A stretch of 64,000 nt of DNA from Donghicola tyrosinivorans. Lineage in GTDB: Bacteria; Pseudomonadota; Alphaproteobacteria; Rhodobacterales; Rhodobacteraceae. The DNA is taken from the NCBI RefSeq assembly GCF_003003355.1, contig NZ_PVTQ01000005.1, forward strand, positions 124,001 to 188,000, read 5' to 3'. A model generated the notes under the pieces. It worked only from the letters and a program-made list of their open reading frames with translations, did not search any database and had not been told where the DNA came from. How positions within the stretch are numbered: the first letter of the stretch is position 1; each line of letters opens with the position of its first letter. The position numbers were made by a program, and so were the translations under genes. Shown one piece after another: positions 1 to 9,137 of the stretch.

Positions 1-767
1 TGCGAACACCCTGCCTCTCCGACAATCCGCGCGGGTACCCCTGCCACGGTCTTGCACGGGGGCACGTCCTGAAGCACTACCGACCCCGCCGCGATCCGTG
101 AGCAATCGCCGACGCGAATGTTGCCAAGTACCTTTGCACCCGCACCAATCAGAACGCCGTTGCCGATCTTGGGGTGACGGTCTTCGGTCTCTTTTCCGGT
201 GCCGCCAAGGGTCACCGAATGCAGCATCGAGACGTTGTCGCCGACCACCGCAGTCTCGCCAATCACGATCGAATGGGCATGGTCAATCATGATCCCGCGG
301 CCAATACGGGCCGCTGGATGCACATCCAGACCAAAGCTTTCAGAGATCCGCATCTGCAGGAAGTAAGCCAGATCCTTGCGCCCTTGACGCCACAGCCAAT
401 GGGCCACACGATAGCTTTGGATCGCTTGGAAGCCTTTGAAAAACAACAAAGGTTGAATGTAACGGTGGCAAGCGGGGTCACGTTCGTAAACCGCTGTGAT
501 ATCGGCCCGCGCTGCCGCGCCCAAGCCGTCGTCCGAGGCGTAGGCCTCATCCGCGATCTCGCGCAGCAACTGTTCCGACATCTCGCCCGAGCCAAGCTTC
601 ATCGCCAGCCGATACGCCAGCGCCCGCTCAAGCGAACCATGGTGCAGAATCGTCGAATGGATCATGCCACCAAGAAGAGGCTCTTCCTGAATAGCGGTCT
701 CTGCTTCGTCAACGATGCGGTTCCACACAGGGTCCACCGCCGCAATTTTTGACAAACTCTCTGCCAT
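1..767 (-). CDS. cysE: Serine O-acetyltransferase (3' end outside window)
   Basis: Makes O-acetylserine from serine and acetyl-CoA, the committed step of cysteine synthesis in the cytoplasm. The 255 visible residues have the alpha-helical SATase N-terminal domain (about 1-145) followed by left-handed beta-helix hexapeptide repeats (about 148-250). The family motif IDHAHSIVIGETAV (161-174) contains the Asp-His pair expected at the active site, followed by SVTLGGTGK (184-192). The ATG at 767 is the only start that gives the normal N-terminus. The C-terminal tail lies beyond base 1. It is downstream of and co-oriented with the GTA operon, separated by 104 bp that hold an 11-bp inverted repeat, so it probably has its own promoter. 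Confidence 0.95.
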   Translation of the reverse strand, partial: MAESLSKIAAVDPVWNRIVDEAETAIQEEPLLGGMIHSTILHHGSLERALAYRLAMKLGSGEMSEQLLREIADEAYASDDGLGAAARADITAVYERDPACHRYIQPLLFFKGFQAIQSYRVAHWLWRQGRKDLAYFLQMRISESFGLDVHPAARIGRGIMIDHAHSIVIGETAVVGDNVSMLHSVTLGGTGKETEDRHPKIGNGVLIGAGAKVLGNIRVGDCSRIAAGSVVLQDVPPCKTVAGVPARIVGEAGCS

Positions 768-835
768 AGGGGCCTCCGTCATTTCGAACACCATAACAAA
801 TAGGATTGAAACCGGAAACACAAGGCGGTGAGGAA

Positions 836-862
836 ATGATGCTCATTCAAGATGAGCATCAT
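836..862 (-). terminator. Perfect 11-bp inverted repeat at the 3' end of the GTA operon
   Basis: ATGATGCTCAT (836-846) and ATGAGCATCAT (852-862) are perfect complements separated by 5 bases, starting 10 bases after the g15 stop codon. On the minus strand the stem is followed by TTTCC only, so there is no real U-tract. It may be a weak terminator, an mRNA 3'-end stabiliser, or an operator for cysE downstream. The inverted repeat is directly visible; the function is inferred from position. Confidence 0.5.
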
Positions 863-871
863 CACATGGGT

Positions 872-3800
872 TTATGGCTGGACCAGAAGGCTTGCAGCGT
901 CCCCCGCCCCGTACAGATCGGACAGCTGCGCGACTTCGAAGCGATAACCATCCGTTGCTCCATCCGCATCCCGCATCTGTGCGGTGTATTGGAACGAGGG
1001 GTCTGTCAGGTCTTGAGACCGCACCGTTTGGCCATCGACCACGACCGTCAGGCGGTAGGCTTCGCGTTGTTCAGCCAACGGCACATCATCCCTGCCCCAA
1101 GCATCGCCGCCAATTCGGGTGCGCCTTATCCAGCTTAATGCGTGGTCCGCGTTCGCTTGCGGCAGCCAGCGCAGATGGCACGGGCTCAGAGGGCACAGGC
1201 CCCTAGCCGAGAACGACAGTTGATCATGACTGTAACTGCTATGGTCATAGCTGCGCCCCACGGGACCTGCCCGCAGATGCACCAGTTGGTCCCGCTGCAC
1301 GGGCAGGTTCAACTGCTCCAAAGCGCCATCCAGCAGGACAAAGTGACTTCCGGCGTCCCACGCCAGAGGTTGCCCCCGATCCGACCCCAACTGCCCACGC
1401 AGCAGCCCTTCAAGGCGGTATCGCTGTGGTGCAATCAGTTCCGCCTTTTGGAACTGGATCACTTCCCATCCATCGGGTGAGCCATCACCGATTGCCGCAG
1501 CATTTGCGCCAGCCAGCAGCGCCTCAGGCTCGACACTGGCAAGAGTACCGGCGATAAGGGTTACCTCAAGCGCGACATCGCGCTGTAGCACAGCCGCAGG
1601 TGCTGCTGGTAAGTCTGTTTCCAGAACGCCCATCGTGGCCTGTGCACCAAGGGTTCCCGCAAGACTATAGCCGGCGTCGAACACACTGGAATAGATCGCC
1701 ACACCGCCCGGCCAAGGATCACCTGCACTGGCCACATGAGGCGCATCGGGTATCTCGTCGCCGCGCGTCAGTGGCAGATCGAGGTACAGGGTTTCAACCG
1801 GCAGTGGCGGCACATAAGGCTGGCTGAAACGTTGCTGCTCGGTTTCCGGACCAGTACGGTAGAGCGTCGGTTCAACGCGAACGGCCTCCAGCGTTTGCCC
1901 TTCAGCAACGGTGCGTCGGTCAATCCTGTAGACCTCACCGGGGCGCTGATCGATGCTTACCAGATCGCCAGGACCGATATCGCCCTGCGACGGCGGCAGC
2001 GAGAACTTCAGGGTTTCGCGGGCAACGCGGGCCTCGGACAGCCAGCGGTCCGCAACCTGCCGTGCTTCGGCGCGGGTCAGAACCACCGGAACTTCGTTGT
2101 CCGAAGGGTTTTCGGCCCCATAGCCAGATACAACCGATTGGACCGCGCCAACTTCAAAATCCGCGTCCGCCTCAACGAAGCCAAGCTGGATGCTGTCAGG
2201 CAGTTCTTGCACTGGCAAACGGGCGGCGTGAATATCGCCAGCCTCATCCTCCAGCACCTCTGACGCTGAAAGTGAGATCGCGCTGCGCTCTAGTCGCGTC
2301 CGGAAAACCAGCGTGCCATCGCGTTCCAACGCATCAAACCCATGGGTCATCATCAAGGCCTGCAAGGCCGCACGGGCGCTTTGGCGCGCGTCCTCATGGT
2401 AGCCACGAACCACTCCATAAAGCTGCGAGACATCGATATCTGTCACGCCCGCCGAGGCGCATATTTCGGCCACGACCGAGGCCAGTGCCCGATGCCCTGT
2501 CCGGCCGTTTAGCCAATGGCCACGCTTGTAGTTTTCCGCATCGCTCCAAAGCTCGCCACAGTTCGGAAAGGCCGGATAGGGCCGTGCGTCCCACGCCCAG
2601 ATGAACATGCGATCCGCATCCAGCATCGGCCCGTCATAGACCGGCGAGGTCGGGTTATTCGCGGCGTCAGACCAATAGTCGCGCATCGCCCGCAGATATT
2701 GCATCTGGGCAAATTCATCCCGCTGCCCCGAAGAGTAATGGGGCAGCGCGGATTCCGACGATTTCGTATCGATGAACTTGTTGGGCTGGTTCGGGCCTTT
2801 GTCGATTGCCGCGCAGCCGATCTCGGTGAAGACAATCGGTTTCGAGAACGGCTGCCAATCCGTAGGCTGTTCCTGACGCGTGCCGCCAATTCGTTCGTGA
2901 TGAAGGTTCGACCACCAGCCACGAATATCCTTGTTGCGCCAAACCCACGGCTCGCCATGTTGGTCATCCGTGATCTTCTGGCGCTTTTGGGCGTCACGCG
3001 CCGCAGACGAGGGGTAATACCAATCATACCCCTCGCCGCCTTCAATATTGGCCTTCAGGTAGCCAAGATCGTAAAGGCTACCCCAGGACGCGTCCAAATG
3101 ATCGGTCCCCTCGCGCCAGTCTGCCAGCGGCATGTAGTTGTCGATCCCGATGAAATCGATCGCCTCATCGGCCCAAAGAGAATCTAGATGAAAGTAACTG
3201 TCGCCACTGCCGTCCTGCGGCTGATAGCCAAAGTATTCGGACCAGTCAGCCGCGTAGGAAATTCTTGTATCGGGGCCTAGAACGGTCCGCACATCACGCG
3301 CCAGCTGGCGCAGCGCCTCGACCGCAGGAAAACCCGCAGCGCCGCGTATCTGGGTCAGACCGCGCAACTCTGATCCGATGCAAAAGGCATCCACGCCGCC
3401 CGCAGCCTTGCACAGATTTGCATAGTGCAATGTCATGCGGCGCAGGGACCATTCCTCGGGGCCGGAATACACCACGTCGGAACCTGAGATCGCAAAATCC
3501 CCAAGCGAGGCATTGCCGAAGAATGCCGCAACCTCTGCATCAGCCGCAGCAGTCTGATCAGGTGATCCCACCCGATCCGGAGCAACCGACAAGCTGATCC
3601 GCCCGCGCCAAGGCAGCGCGGCTTGTTCGCCATCGCCCCAAGGGTCGGGAAGACTATTTCCGGCAAGTTGCTCCATCAAAATGAAGGGATAGAACATCAC
3701 CTCTTGCCCGCGGGCTTTGAGATGTTGGATCGCCTCGATGATAGAGGCGTCGCTGGGGGTCCCCCCGTACACCGGATTGCCATCAAGCAGCGGCACCGCG

Positions 3801-4834
3801 CCTGCGCTGGCACGGTTCAAGCCCGCGACCTGCCAAGGCACGCTGCCTTCATGGTTTTTCTGTTCCACCACCGGACGGATGCGGCATTCGCCACAGCGCA
3901 AGTCATTGCCGAACCATGACACAACCAAGGACACGGCCTTGCAATCCGGCGCCTCTTGCACCAACGCCAAGGTCGACGTGGCCAAATCACTGCGCCCGCT
4001 GTAGCTGTTCACATTGGCCGAAAGACTACGCCCGTTTCCGGCCCCGTAGTGAACCGGCGTGGTCGCCAAAGAATACTCGCCTGTACCGGGAATAAGGGCC
4101 ACGGCCCCTACATCACGTGCGATGTCGCCCGCGCCGCGCACCTCTGCCGGTGCCGGGCGCACGACCTCGAACGAGAAGCTGGGGACACGGTTGCCGTAGG
4201 CCTTCAGTTGCAGATCCTCGATCACGACATAGGCGGTGCCACGGTATGCGGGCACGGACCCCGCGCCTTCGATCGCTTCAATCAGGGCGTCGGGGCTCTG
4301 GCTGTAATCCCCGCGATAGACCCGCATGTTCAGGGTGCTTTGATCCACCTCGGTACCATCCGCCCAAACACGGGCCACACGCGCAATCTCGCCTTCGCAA
4401 AGCGCGATGGCGAGGCTGATCGAGTATGTGTATTCATGGGTGGTCGTCTGACTTTTGACCGAACCGCTACTTTGTCGCCGCGTTCCCTTGCCGCCACCCG
4501 ATGATCCCGTCCCCTGTGTCGTGACAGAGGTTCGCGTGTGCACCGTTTCTTTGAACTGCGAGGCCCAGATCACCTGCCCGCCAATCGCCGTGCGGCCATA
4601 GACACGGGCCATGGGCGCACCTTCTGATGACGAGCCAAGGCGCAGGCGATCCACGCGGCCGACCTCGACCTGTTCAGAGGCCGAATAGCTTTGCGCAAAA
4701 ACACGGCGATCCAATGCCTGCCCGATCATCGCGCCAGCAGCACGCCCGATGGCGCCTGTGGACAGGCCAAGGACCGAGCCGCCAATTGCGTTGCCGATTG
4801 TCCCGCCAACTGCAGAGAGAATTATCGTTGCCAT
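872..4834 (-). CDS. g15: GTA host-specificity / baseplate megatron protein (g15)
   Basis: Last gene of the GTA operon, 1320 aa, close to the size of RcGTA g15 (about 1300 aa). In the R. capsulatus particle this protein forms the tail-tip body that meets the cell surface. A Gly/Ala-rich hydrophobic N-terminus (1-45) is followed by tail-hub-like domains. A glycosidase-like TIM-barrel region lies about 430-740 (for example IDFIGIDNYMPLADW near 560), and phage tail domains run to the C-terminus. The ATG at 4834 overlaps the g14 stop by one base (TGATG), which suggests translational coupling. The TIM-barrel-like part is a family feature and is not proof of hydrolase activity. Confidence 0.93.
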   Translation of the reverse strand: MATIILSAVGGTIGNAIGGSVLGLSTGAIGRAAGAMIGQALDRRVFAQSYSASEQVEVGRVDRLRLGSSSEGAPMARVYGRTAIGGQVIWASQFKETVHTRTSVTTQGTGSSGGGKGTRRQSSGSVKSQTTTHEYTYSISLAIALCEGEIARVARVWADGTEVDQSTLNMRVYRGDYSQSPDALIEAIEGAGSVPAYRGTAYVVIEDLQLKAYGNRVPSFSFEVVRPAPAEVRGAGDIARDVGAVALIPGTGEYSLATTPVHYGAGNGRSLSANVNSYSGRSDLATSTLALVQEAPDCKAVSLVVSWFGNDLRCGECRIRPVVEQKNHEGSVPWQVAGLNRASAGAVPLLDGNPVYGGTPSDASIIEAIQHLKARGQEVMFYPFILMEQLAGNSLPDPWGDGEQAALPWRGRISLSVAPDRVGSPDQTAAADAEVAAFFGNASLGDFAISGSDVVYSGPEEWSLRRMTLHYANLCKAAGGVDAFCIGSELRGLTQIRGAAGFPAVEALRQLARDVRTVLGPDTRISYAADWSEYFGYQPQDGSGDSYFHLDSLWADEAIDFIGIDNYMPLADWREGTDHLDASWGSLYDLGYLKANIEGGEGYDWYYPSSAARDAQKRQKITDDQHGEPWVWRNKDIRGWWSNLHHERIGGTRQEQPTDWQPFSKPIVFTEIGCAAIDKGPNQPNKFIDTKSSESALPHYSSGQRDEFAQMQYLRAMRDYWSDAANNPTSPVYDGPMLDADRMFIWAWDARPYPAFPNCGELWSDAENYKRGHWLNGRTGHRALASVVAEICASAGVTDIDVSQLYGVVRGYHEDARQSARAALQALMMTHGFDALERDGTLVFRTRLERSAISLSASEVLEDEAGDIHAARLPVQELPDSIQLGFVEADADFEVGAVQSVVSGYGAENPSDNEVPVVLTRAEARQVADRWLSEARVARETLKFSLPPSQGDIGPGDLVSIDQRPGEVYRIDRRTVAEGQTLEAVRVEPTLYRTGPETEQQRFSQPYVPPLPVETLYLDLPLTRGDEIPDAPHVASAGDPWPGGVAIYSSVFDAGYSLAGTLGAQATMGVLETDLPAAPAAVLQRDVALEVTLIAGTLASVEPEALLAGANAAAIGDGSPDGWEVIQFQKAELIAPQRYRLEGLLRGQLGSDRGQPLAWDAGSHFVLLDGALEQLNLPVQRDQLVHLRAGPVGRSYDHSSYSHDQLSFSARGLCPLSPCHLRWLPQANADHALSWIRRTRIGGDAWGRDDVPLAEQREAYRLTVVVDGQTVRSQDLTDPSFQYTAQMRDADGATDGYRFEVAQLSDLYGAGDAASLLVQP

Positions 4835-5280
4835 CAGCGAACCTCCTCAGGAAATGAAAAGCGCGCCACTATGCGGCGGCGCCACGATGCAGTGAGGGTG
4901 TTCTCGACCACCGACTGACCGCTGTAGGCGTGAATAAAGCGGGGCTCAGCGCCGATTTCAGACTGGATGCCCACATGTTTCGCCGGTCCCCCCGCCATCA
5001 TGCGAAAAGCCAGAACGTCGCCTTCTGCCGCATCGCCTAAAGGCTTTGGACACAGATGCTGTGTTGCAGCCTCCAGCAGCGCCTCTTGGCGCGAAGGTTC
5101 AGACCAGTCCATCGTATAGGCAGGCACCCGTGCAGGCTCCGCCCCGTAGAGCGCACGCCAAACCCCGCGCAAAAGACCAAGGCAATCAGTGCCTGCGCCA
5201 CAGCAACTCGTCTGATGTTGGTAAGGCGTGCCGATCCATAGGCGCGCTTCGGTCACTGCCTGTTTTGAAAGGCTCATCAT
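4834..5280 (-). CDS. g14: GTA NlpC/P60 cell-wall peptidase (g14)
   Basis: 148-aa NlpC/P60 family peptidase of the GTA tail tip, thought to cut peptidoglycan peptides while the particle delivers DNA. The catalytic cysteine is in GTDCLGL (Cys33). His102 in KHVGI fits the second catalytic position, and His117 in FIHAYS is a further candidate. It overlaps g13 upstream by 4 bases and g15 downstream by 1 base, in the standard g13-g14-g15 order. The upstream ATG of the two adjacent ATG codons was taken; the second is equally possible. Confidence 0.93.
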   Translation of the reverse strand: MMSLSKQAVTEARLWIGTPYQHQTSCCGAGTDCLGLLRGVWRALYGAEPARVPAYTMDWSEPSRQEALLEAATQHLCPKPLGDAAEGDVLAFRMMAGGPAKHVGIQSEIGAEPRFIHAYSGQSVVENTLTASWRRRIVARFSFPEEVR

Positions 5281-6152
5281 CGACGGCTTCCTCCGGTCAT
5301 CGGGATCGCACCCGAGGGATATTGCTTTAGAAACTCATCTCCAGGCAGATCAGGAAACCCCTGATAGTTCATCAAATTCATGAACTTATATCGGCAAGTT
5401 GAGGTCACTCCGTCACAGCCCGCGACCAGACGCACCTGCTCATCGCGCTGGGGAACGCGGCCAAGTGGCTCCCACAAGGTGACCCGCCTTTGACCATCCA
5501 GACCGTGATCCGATCGGATGATGCCGCGCTGCCCGTCCGCACTGCCGGATGTCACTTGAAACGATCCGCGCTGAAACCATCCCTCATCGAAATCAGCGCC
5601 ACCTTTCAGCACAAATTCACGGGCAGAGATGACTTCGGCGATCTGATAGGCTCCGCCAAACGCGGGGTTCGAAGTATCCACTCCGCAGGCCTTGTCGCCC
5701 AAGGTCGCCCCGCAACCGCGCTGATAGCTGCGCCCCCGCGGTTGGTTCAGAAGATCCGCGAACCCGCGCAGTTCGGCCTCGAACGCGCCGCCTTGTCGGC
5801 GGATTTCCCCAAGCAAACCACGGAACTGCAACTGCCGTTGCAAAGTGTCCGCCCAGTTGACCTGCCACAGGCGTACAGTCGCGCCGTCATAGAGGCCCGC
5901 ACGAATATCGTCTTCGCGGATAGCGTCATCACTCAGTATGCCAAGGGCCTCCGAGTTATCGACAGCCAGTCCCGAGGACTGTTCAATCGCCGAAGCATTC
6001 ATCCCTGAGGTGGGCCGACAGCTGACCCCATCAAGCTCCAAGACAGTGTCATGATCAGTAAAGCCCAGAACGACACCATCCGCGCGGGTGATCGTCCAAA
6101 CACGGCAGACAGTCGTGACGCCGGTCTTCATATGGTCCATGATATCTGTCAT
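5277..6152 (-). CDS. g13: GTA tail hub protein, DUF2163 (g13)
   Basis: 291-aa DUF2163 / baseplate hub protein. Four cysteines in two pairs, Cys147-X8-Cys156 (RGCGATLGDKAC) and Cys246-X6-Cys253 (AGCDGVTSTC), match the ligand arrangement reported for an iron-sulfur cluster in the RcGTA hub and in the lambda tail-tip protein L. A fifth cysteine (Cys45) lies in the N-terminal domain. The ATG at 6152 overlaps the g12 stop by 4 bases and the stop overlaps the g14 start by 4 bases. The role (linking distal tail to megatron) follows from the family; cluster binding here is inferred from the conserved cysteines. Confidence 0.92.
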   Translation of the reverse strand: MTDIMDHMKTGVTTVCRVWTITRADGVVLGFTDHDTVLELDGVSCRPTSGMNASAIEQSSGLAVDNSEALGILSDDAIREDDIRAGLYDGATVRLWQVNWADTLQRQLQFRGLLGEIRRQGGAFEAELRGFADLLNQPRGRSYQRGCGATLGDKACGVDTSNPAFGGAYQIAEVISAREFVLKGGADFDEGWFQRGSFQVTSGSADGQRGIIRSDHGLDGQRRVTLWEPLGRVPQRDEQVRLVAGCDGVTSTCRYKFMNLMNYQGFPDLPGDEFLKQYPSGAIPMTGGSRR

Positions 6153-6781
6153 TGGCGGACCTCGATCACGGGAACATTTGGCACTTCGCCAGCGCGAAAA
6201 TTCGCAATCGAGATCTGGATGCGGTCCGTGTCAAAACGCACCGGCACATCGAACTCATAGCCTGCCGAGATCACGACACCCGCCTCAGGCGGCGCGTTGA
6301 AGGTGATCACGCCCGCAGGGCCATCAATTGCCCAATCCACGCCCTCACGGACTGAATCGCCCCCCAAAGCTACGCGCACCGACCCTGCGACCGGCTTGGT
6401 AATCGGGCGGCTGTAGGACGCAGGCCCCGACCGATAGATTTTGCACAAGGGGAACTCGACGGTCTCACCATCCCCGATGGCAATATCCTGATCCATCGCC
6501 GAGACATCATGCCCGCCAATCGCCGAAGAGTAATCCCCCCAATCCTTCCAGCGAAATCCGTGCAGCTGGCCCATACGTGCCTCGAAGAAGGCGACAAGGG
6601 TCTCTAGGTCGGACAAGGACCGCAACCCCAAACCCGCGTCATAGCGACGGCGGGAATGGACCCAAGGCGTGTTGCGCTCTTCAAAGCCATTGGCAAGGGT
6701 GACAATCTCGGTCCGGCGTTCTGGGCCGCCAACCGAGCCAAAACTCAGGTTGGCCGGAAAGCGGATATCATGAAAGGCCAT
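6149..6781 (-). CDS. g12: GTA distal tail protein, DUF2460 (g12)
   Basis: 210-aa protein of the TIGR02217/DUF2460 family, the distal tail protein that caps the tail tube in RcGTA. Recognised from the conserved start (MAFHDIRFPANLSFGSVGGP), the WVHSRRRYDAGLG and FRWKDWGDYSS segments, and its place between tape measure g11 and hub g13. It starts 24 bases after the g11 stop and overlaps g13 by 4 bases. No transmembrane segment or signal peptide is seen. Confidence 0.92.
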   Translation of the reverse strand: MAFHDIRFPANLSFGSVGGPERRTEIVTLANGFEERNTPWVHSRRRYDAGLGLRSLSDLETLVAFFEARMGQLHGFRWKDWGDYSSAIGGHDVSAMDQDIAIGDGETVEFPLCKIYRSGPASYSRPITKPVAGSVRVALGGDSVREGVDWAIDGPAGVITFNAPPEAGVVISAGYEFDVPVRFDTDRIQISIANFRAGEVPNVPVIEVRQ

Positions 6782-6805
6782 CGGGTCCTCCGGTTCGTTT
6801 CTGAA

Positions 6806-7459
6806 TTAGCGGTTGCGCTGGCCGCGCCCAATGGCACGGCCCATTTCAGCAGCGATCTGGCTTTGGCTGCGGCGGAAACCTTGCGCGTCAGGGGTCGAGA
6901 TATTCATGACCACCTGTACAGGTTGCCCGCCTCCTTGCGCCTGAACCCCCAAGCGGCCATCGGCCCCGCGTGTGAGAGGCATGATGGCTTCGGGGCCAGC
7001 CTCGCCCATGAGGCCGGTCGCACCGCGCATGGGAAAGGTTGTCGGCTGGCTGACAACGCCGCCGTTGGCAAAAGGCATCACCCGTCCTTGGGTGAACGCC
7101 CCCCCATTGGCAAAAGGCGGAATCCCCTGCATCCACGAACCGATCCCCGAGGCCAACAGCCCGCCGAAATGATCGGTCACAGGTTTCACCGCCGACGAAT
7201 AGGCATTGCGCAGAATGCTTTGCCCCATGTTGCCCAACGCATCCGACAGGCGTGCGCCATCTAGCACCACCGCATCGACCGCTGAGCGCAGGTTCCGCGA
7301 AATGCCACTGTCCAAATGGCGGATATCTACGGTCGCTCCGGCAATCGAATTTCGCATCCGCGCCAGTTCCGCCTCGAAAACATCGGTCATGCCCATCACC
7401 CCGTCAAAGCGGGTCTCAAGGCGATCAAGGGCGATATCCAGATCGTCCAGATTGTCCAT
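6806..7459 (-). CDS. g11: GTA tail tape measure protein (g11)
   Basis: 217-aa tape-measure protein, which sets tail length and occupies the tail lumen. It is far shorter than tape measures of long-tailed phages, as expected for the short GTA tail. A helical N-terminal half (1-95) is followed by a Gly-rich hydrophobic part with two copies of FANGG (FANGGAF, FANGGVV) and the phage-type segment GLMGEAGPEAIMPLTRGADG. An AAGGATAGGC ribosome site precedes the ATG at 7459. It sits 5 bases after g10.1. Confidence 0.9.
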   Translation of the reverse strand: MDNLDDLDIALDRLETRFDGVMGMTDVFEAELARMRNSIAGATVDIRHLDSGISRNLRSAVDAVVLDGARLSDALGNMGQSILRNAYSSAVKPVTDHFGGLLASGIGSWMQGIPPFANGGAFTQGRVMPFANGGVVSQPTTFPMRGATGLMGEAGPEAIMPLTRGADGRLGVQAQGGGQPVQVVMNISTPDAQGFRRSQSQIAAEMGRAIGRGQRNR

Positions 7460-7464
7460 CGTGC

Positions 7465-7656
7465 CTATCCTTTGTCTTGGTCAGGAAAGGCCGCCGCCAA
7501 CTCTTCCAAGCGGCGACGCCCCATGGGGCGCTGGTTTAGATCACGCCCGGTCATTTGCATGATTTCGGCAGGCGTCAGGCGCCAAAAAGCATCAGGTGTC
7601 AGACGCAACTCGGTCAGAGCGATCCTCAGCAATCCGCCAAAGTCCAAGCACCTCAT
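7465..7656 (-). CDS. g10.1: GTA tail assembly chaperone, small (g10.1)
   Basis: 63-aa basic protein matching the small tail assembly chaperone (TIGR02216 type) between g10 and the tape measure in GTA clusters. The core is LTPDAFWRLTPAEIMQMTG followed by an Arg-rich helix. It overlaps the end of g10 by 4 bases and stops 5 bases before the tape measure start. The g10/g10.1 pair occupies the place of the GpG/GpGT-like chaperones of phages, but here as two separate genes without an obvious frameshift. The assignment rests mainly on order and the recognisable core. Confidence 0.87.
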   Translation of the reverse strand: MRCLDFGGLLRIALTELRLTPDAFWRLTPAEIMQMTGRDLNQRPMGRRRLEELAAAFPDQDKG

Positions 7657-7979
7657 GCGCTGCCCCCCACAGGGCCAAACGCAAGCGCCAGAAGCCGTGC
7701 GGCCACCTGCGAGGCCTCAATTGCGCCACCTTCGATCTCCGCGCTAGCCAGATCGCGGGCCGAGCCATCCCAGCCGCCGCCCCGAAGTCCTGCACAAAGC
7801 AAGGCGATCAGATCGCGGCTGCGATAGTTGCCCGCCTCAAACCGTTCGATCAGATCGATCAGCCCCTCGGCGTGCAACTGCGCCTCCAACTCGGCCAATG
7901 CACCCAAAGTCAGTTTCAAAACATGAACACGGCCATCCAGCGTCAAGGCCACCTCGCCCGCCCAAGGGTTCACCATCAC
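7653..7979 (-). CDS. g10: GTA gene 10 protein, DUF3356-type tail chaperone
   Basis: 108-aa protein of the gene transfer agent g10 family (DUF3356). The N-terminus MMVNPWAGEVALTLDGR and the segment LGALAELEAQL are typical. Probably a tail assembly chaperone acting with g10.1 on the tape measure; this function is inferred from position. It overlaps g9 upstream by 4 bases and g10.1 downstream by 4 bases. Confidence 0.9.
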   Translation of the reverse strand: MMVNPWAGEVALTLDGRVHVLKLTLGALAELEAQLHAEGLIDLIERFEAGNYRSRDLIALLCAGLRGGGWDGSARDLASAEIEGGAIEASQVAARLLALAFGPVGGSA

Positions 7980-8389
7980 AGCGCCGTGAAGGTCAACGCA
8001 CCGGCCGAGGACAGAGCGATCTCATAGGTCGCCTCGCCGTCATGACTGCCCGCATATTCCAGAGAACTGACCAGAAACGGCCCTTGCACCAGACCGAAAT
8101 CGGGGATCACCACCTGAAACGCAGGAGTTTCCCCTTCAAAGAAAATCTGACGCGCCCGCTCATCGGTGGCCGCGTCCTTGAACACGCCCGAGCCCGAGAT
8201 CGACGCCGACTTCATCCCTGCGCCCCCAAGCAACTCACGCCAGCCACCTTCGCTTTCCAGCGAGGTCACATCGACCGTTTCTGCATTGAAATTGATCCGA
8301 GTGGCCCGCAGACCTGCGATGGTCTCGAACACGCCATCACCGCTCTGATCCACCTTGATCAGCAGATCCTTACCCGCTTGTGCGCCCAT
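7976..8389 (-). CDS. g9: GTA major tail protein (g9)
   Basis: 137-aa tail-tube subunit of the TP901-1 major tail protein family. The N-terminus MGAQAGKDLLIKVDQSGDG and the central FNAETVDVTSLESEGGW are the family hallmarks. Stacked rings of this protein form the tail tube through which DNA leaves the head. It starts 20 bases after g8 and overlaps g10 by 4 bases. The length is normal for the family. Confidence 0.93.
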   Translation of the reverse strand: MGAQAGKDLLIKVDQSGDGVFETIAGLRATRINFNAETVDVTSLESEGGWRELLGGAGMKSASISGSGVFKDAATDERARQIFFEGETPAFQVVIPDFGLVQGPFLVSSLEYAGSHDGEATYEIALSSAGALTFTAL

Positions 8390-8409
8390 GTCTTAGCCTT
8401 TCCAGAAAA

Positions 8410-8802
8410 TCACTGTGCTGCGATCTGCGCTCGAAAGCGCAAATCAATCTGTCTGCCGTCTGCTGTCCGGCGGGCCTTTCCCTTCAGGAACTTTAGCCAG
8501 ACCAACCGGCCCGAACTCAGCGGCAGATCGCCGTCTTCCAAAGCCACCGCAATCGCGGCGGCCACCTGCTTGGCCTCAAGAAAACCGGCGGCCGTGGACA
8601 CGACCGACACATCGAACCCGTGCAAAGCGCCCCAGTCCTCGGCGTCGCTACGGTCCTTCACCTCTTCAGCGCCAAGGATCACGTAGGTCTCAGGCAAGGT
8701 GCCCGAAGGGGCCGCATCAAACACCGGCGCCGTTATGGTCTCATCGCCGCTGAGGCAGGCATAAACGGCGCTTTGAAGAGCGGCGGATGCGCGATAGCTC
8801 AT
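8410..8802 (-). CDS. g8: GTA gene 8 protein, DUF3168 tail terminator
   Basis: 130-aa DUF3168 protein, by analogy the tail completion/terminator protein at the head-tail joint. The true start is the ATG at 8802 (MSYRASAALQSAVYACL), which overlaps the g7 stop by 4 bases. The reading frame stays open further upstream, but that part only shadows g7. Typical segments are YVILGAEEVKDRSD and SAGRLVWLKFLKG-like sequence near the C-terminus. Confidence 0.9.
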   Translation of the reverse strand: MSYRASAALQSAVYACLSGDETITAPVFDAAPSGTLPETYVILGAEEVKDRSDAEDWGALHGFDVSVVSTAAGFLEAKQVAAAIAVALEDGDLPLSSGRLVWLKFLKGKARRTADGRQIDLRFRAQIAAQ

Positions 8803-9137
8803 GCGGCCACCTCCTCTTCTGCGTGGCAGGTCAGGTAACGCCCTGCCCGATCGGTTTCGGCCACGGACAGGATCCGCCATAGGCGATCCCCTTCGCGCAG
8901 ACGTTGGTCCGGTCTGGGCCGCGCCGCCGCTGCATGAGGGGCCGCCCGCACCGTGATGCGGTACCGTGTCCGCGACACAGCCTGCGCGGCCCCTCCGGCT
9001 TCGCGTCCCGAACCTGCGCGCACATCGGCCCAAAGGGTTCCCAACGCGACCCAGCCCGAGCGGGTGCCACCTGCGCCATCAGGCGTGGTCTCCAACTCTT
9101 CCAGCACCAGCTCGCGGGTCAAATTCACACCGCGCAT
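8799..9137 (-). CDS. g7: GTA head-tail adaptor (g7)
   Basis: 112-aa phage head-tail adaptor (SPP1 gp16-like stopper family). It starts with MRGVNLTRELVLEELE at the ATG at 9137 and carries the family segment GWVALGTLWADVRAGSGRE. It overlaps the 3' end of g6 by 13 bases and the start of g8 by 4 bases. A longer in-frame extension up to 9302 is rejected because it would lie fully inside g6. It closes the connector between portal/adaptor g6 and tail in the RcGTA model. Confidence 0.9.
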   Translation of the reverse strand: MRGVNLTRELVLEELETTPDGAGGTRSGWVALGTLWADVRAGSGREAGGAAQAVSRTRYRITVRAAPHAAAARPRPDQRLREGDRLWRILSVAETDRAGRYLTCHAEEEVAA

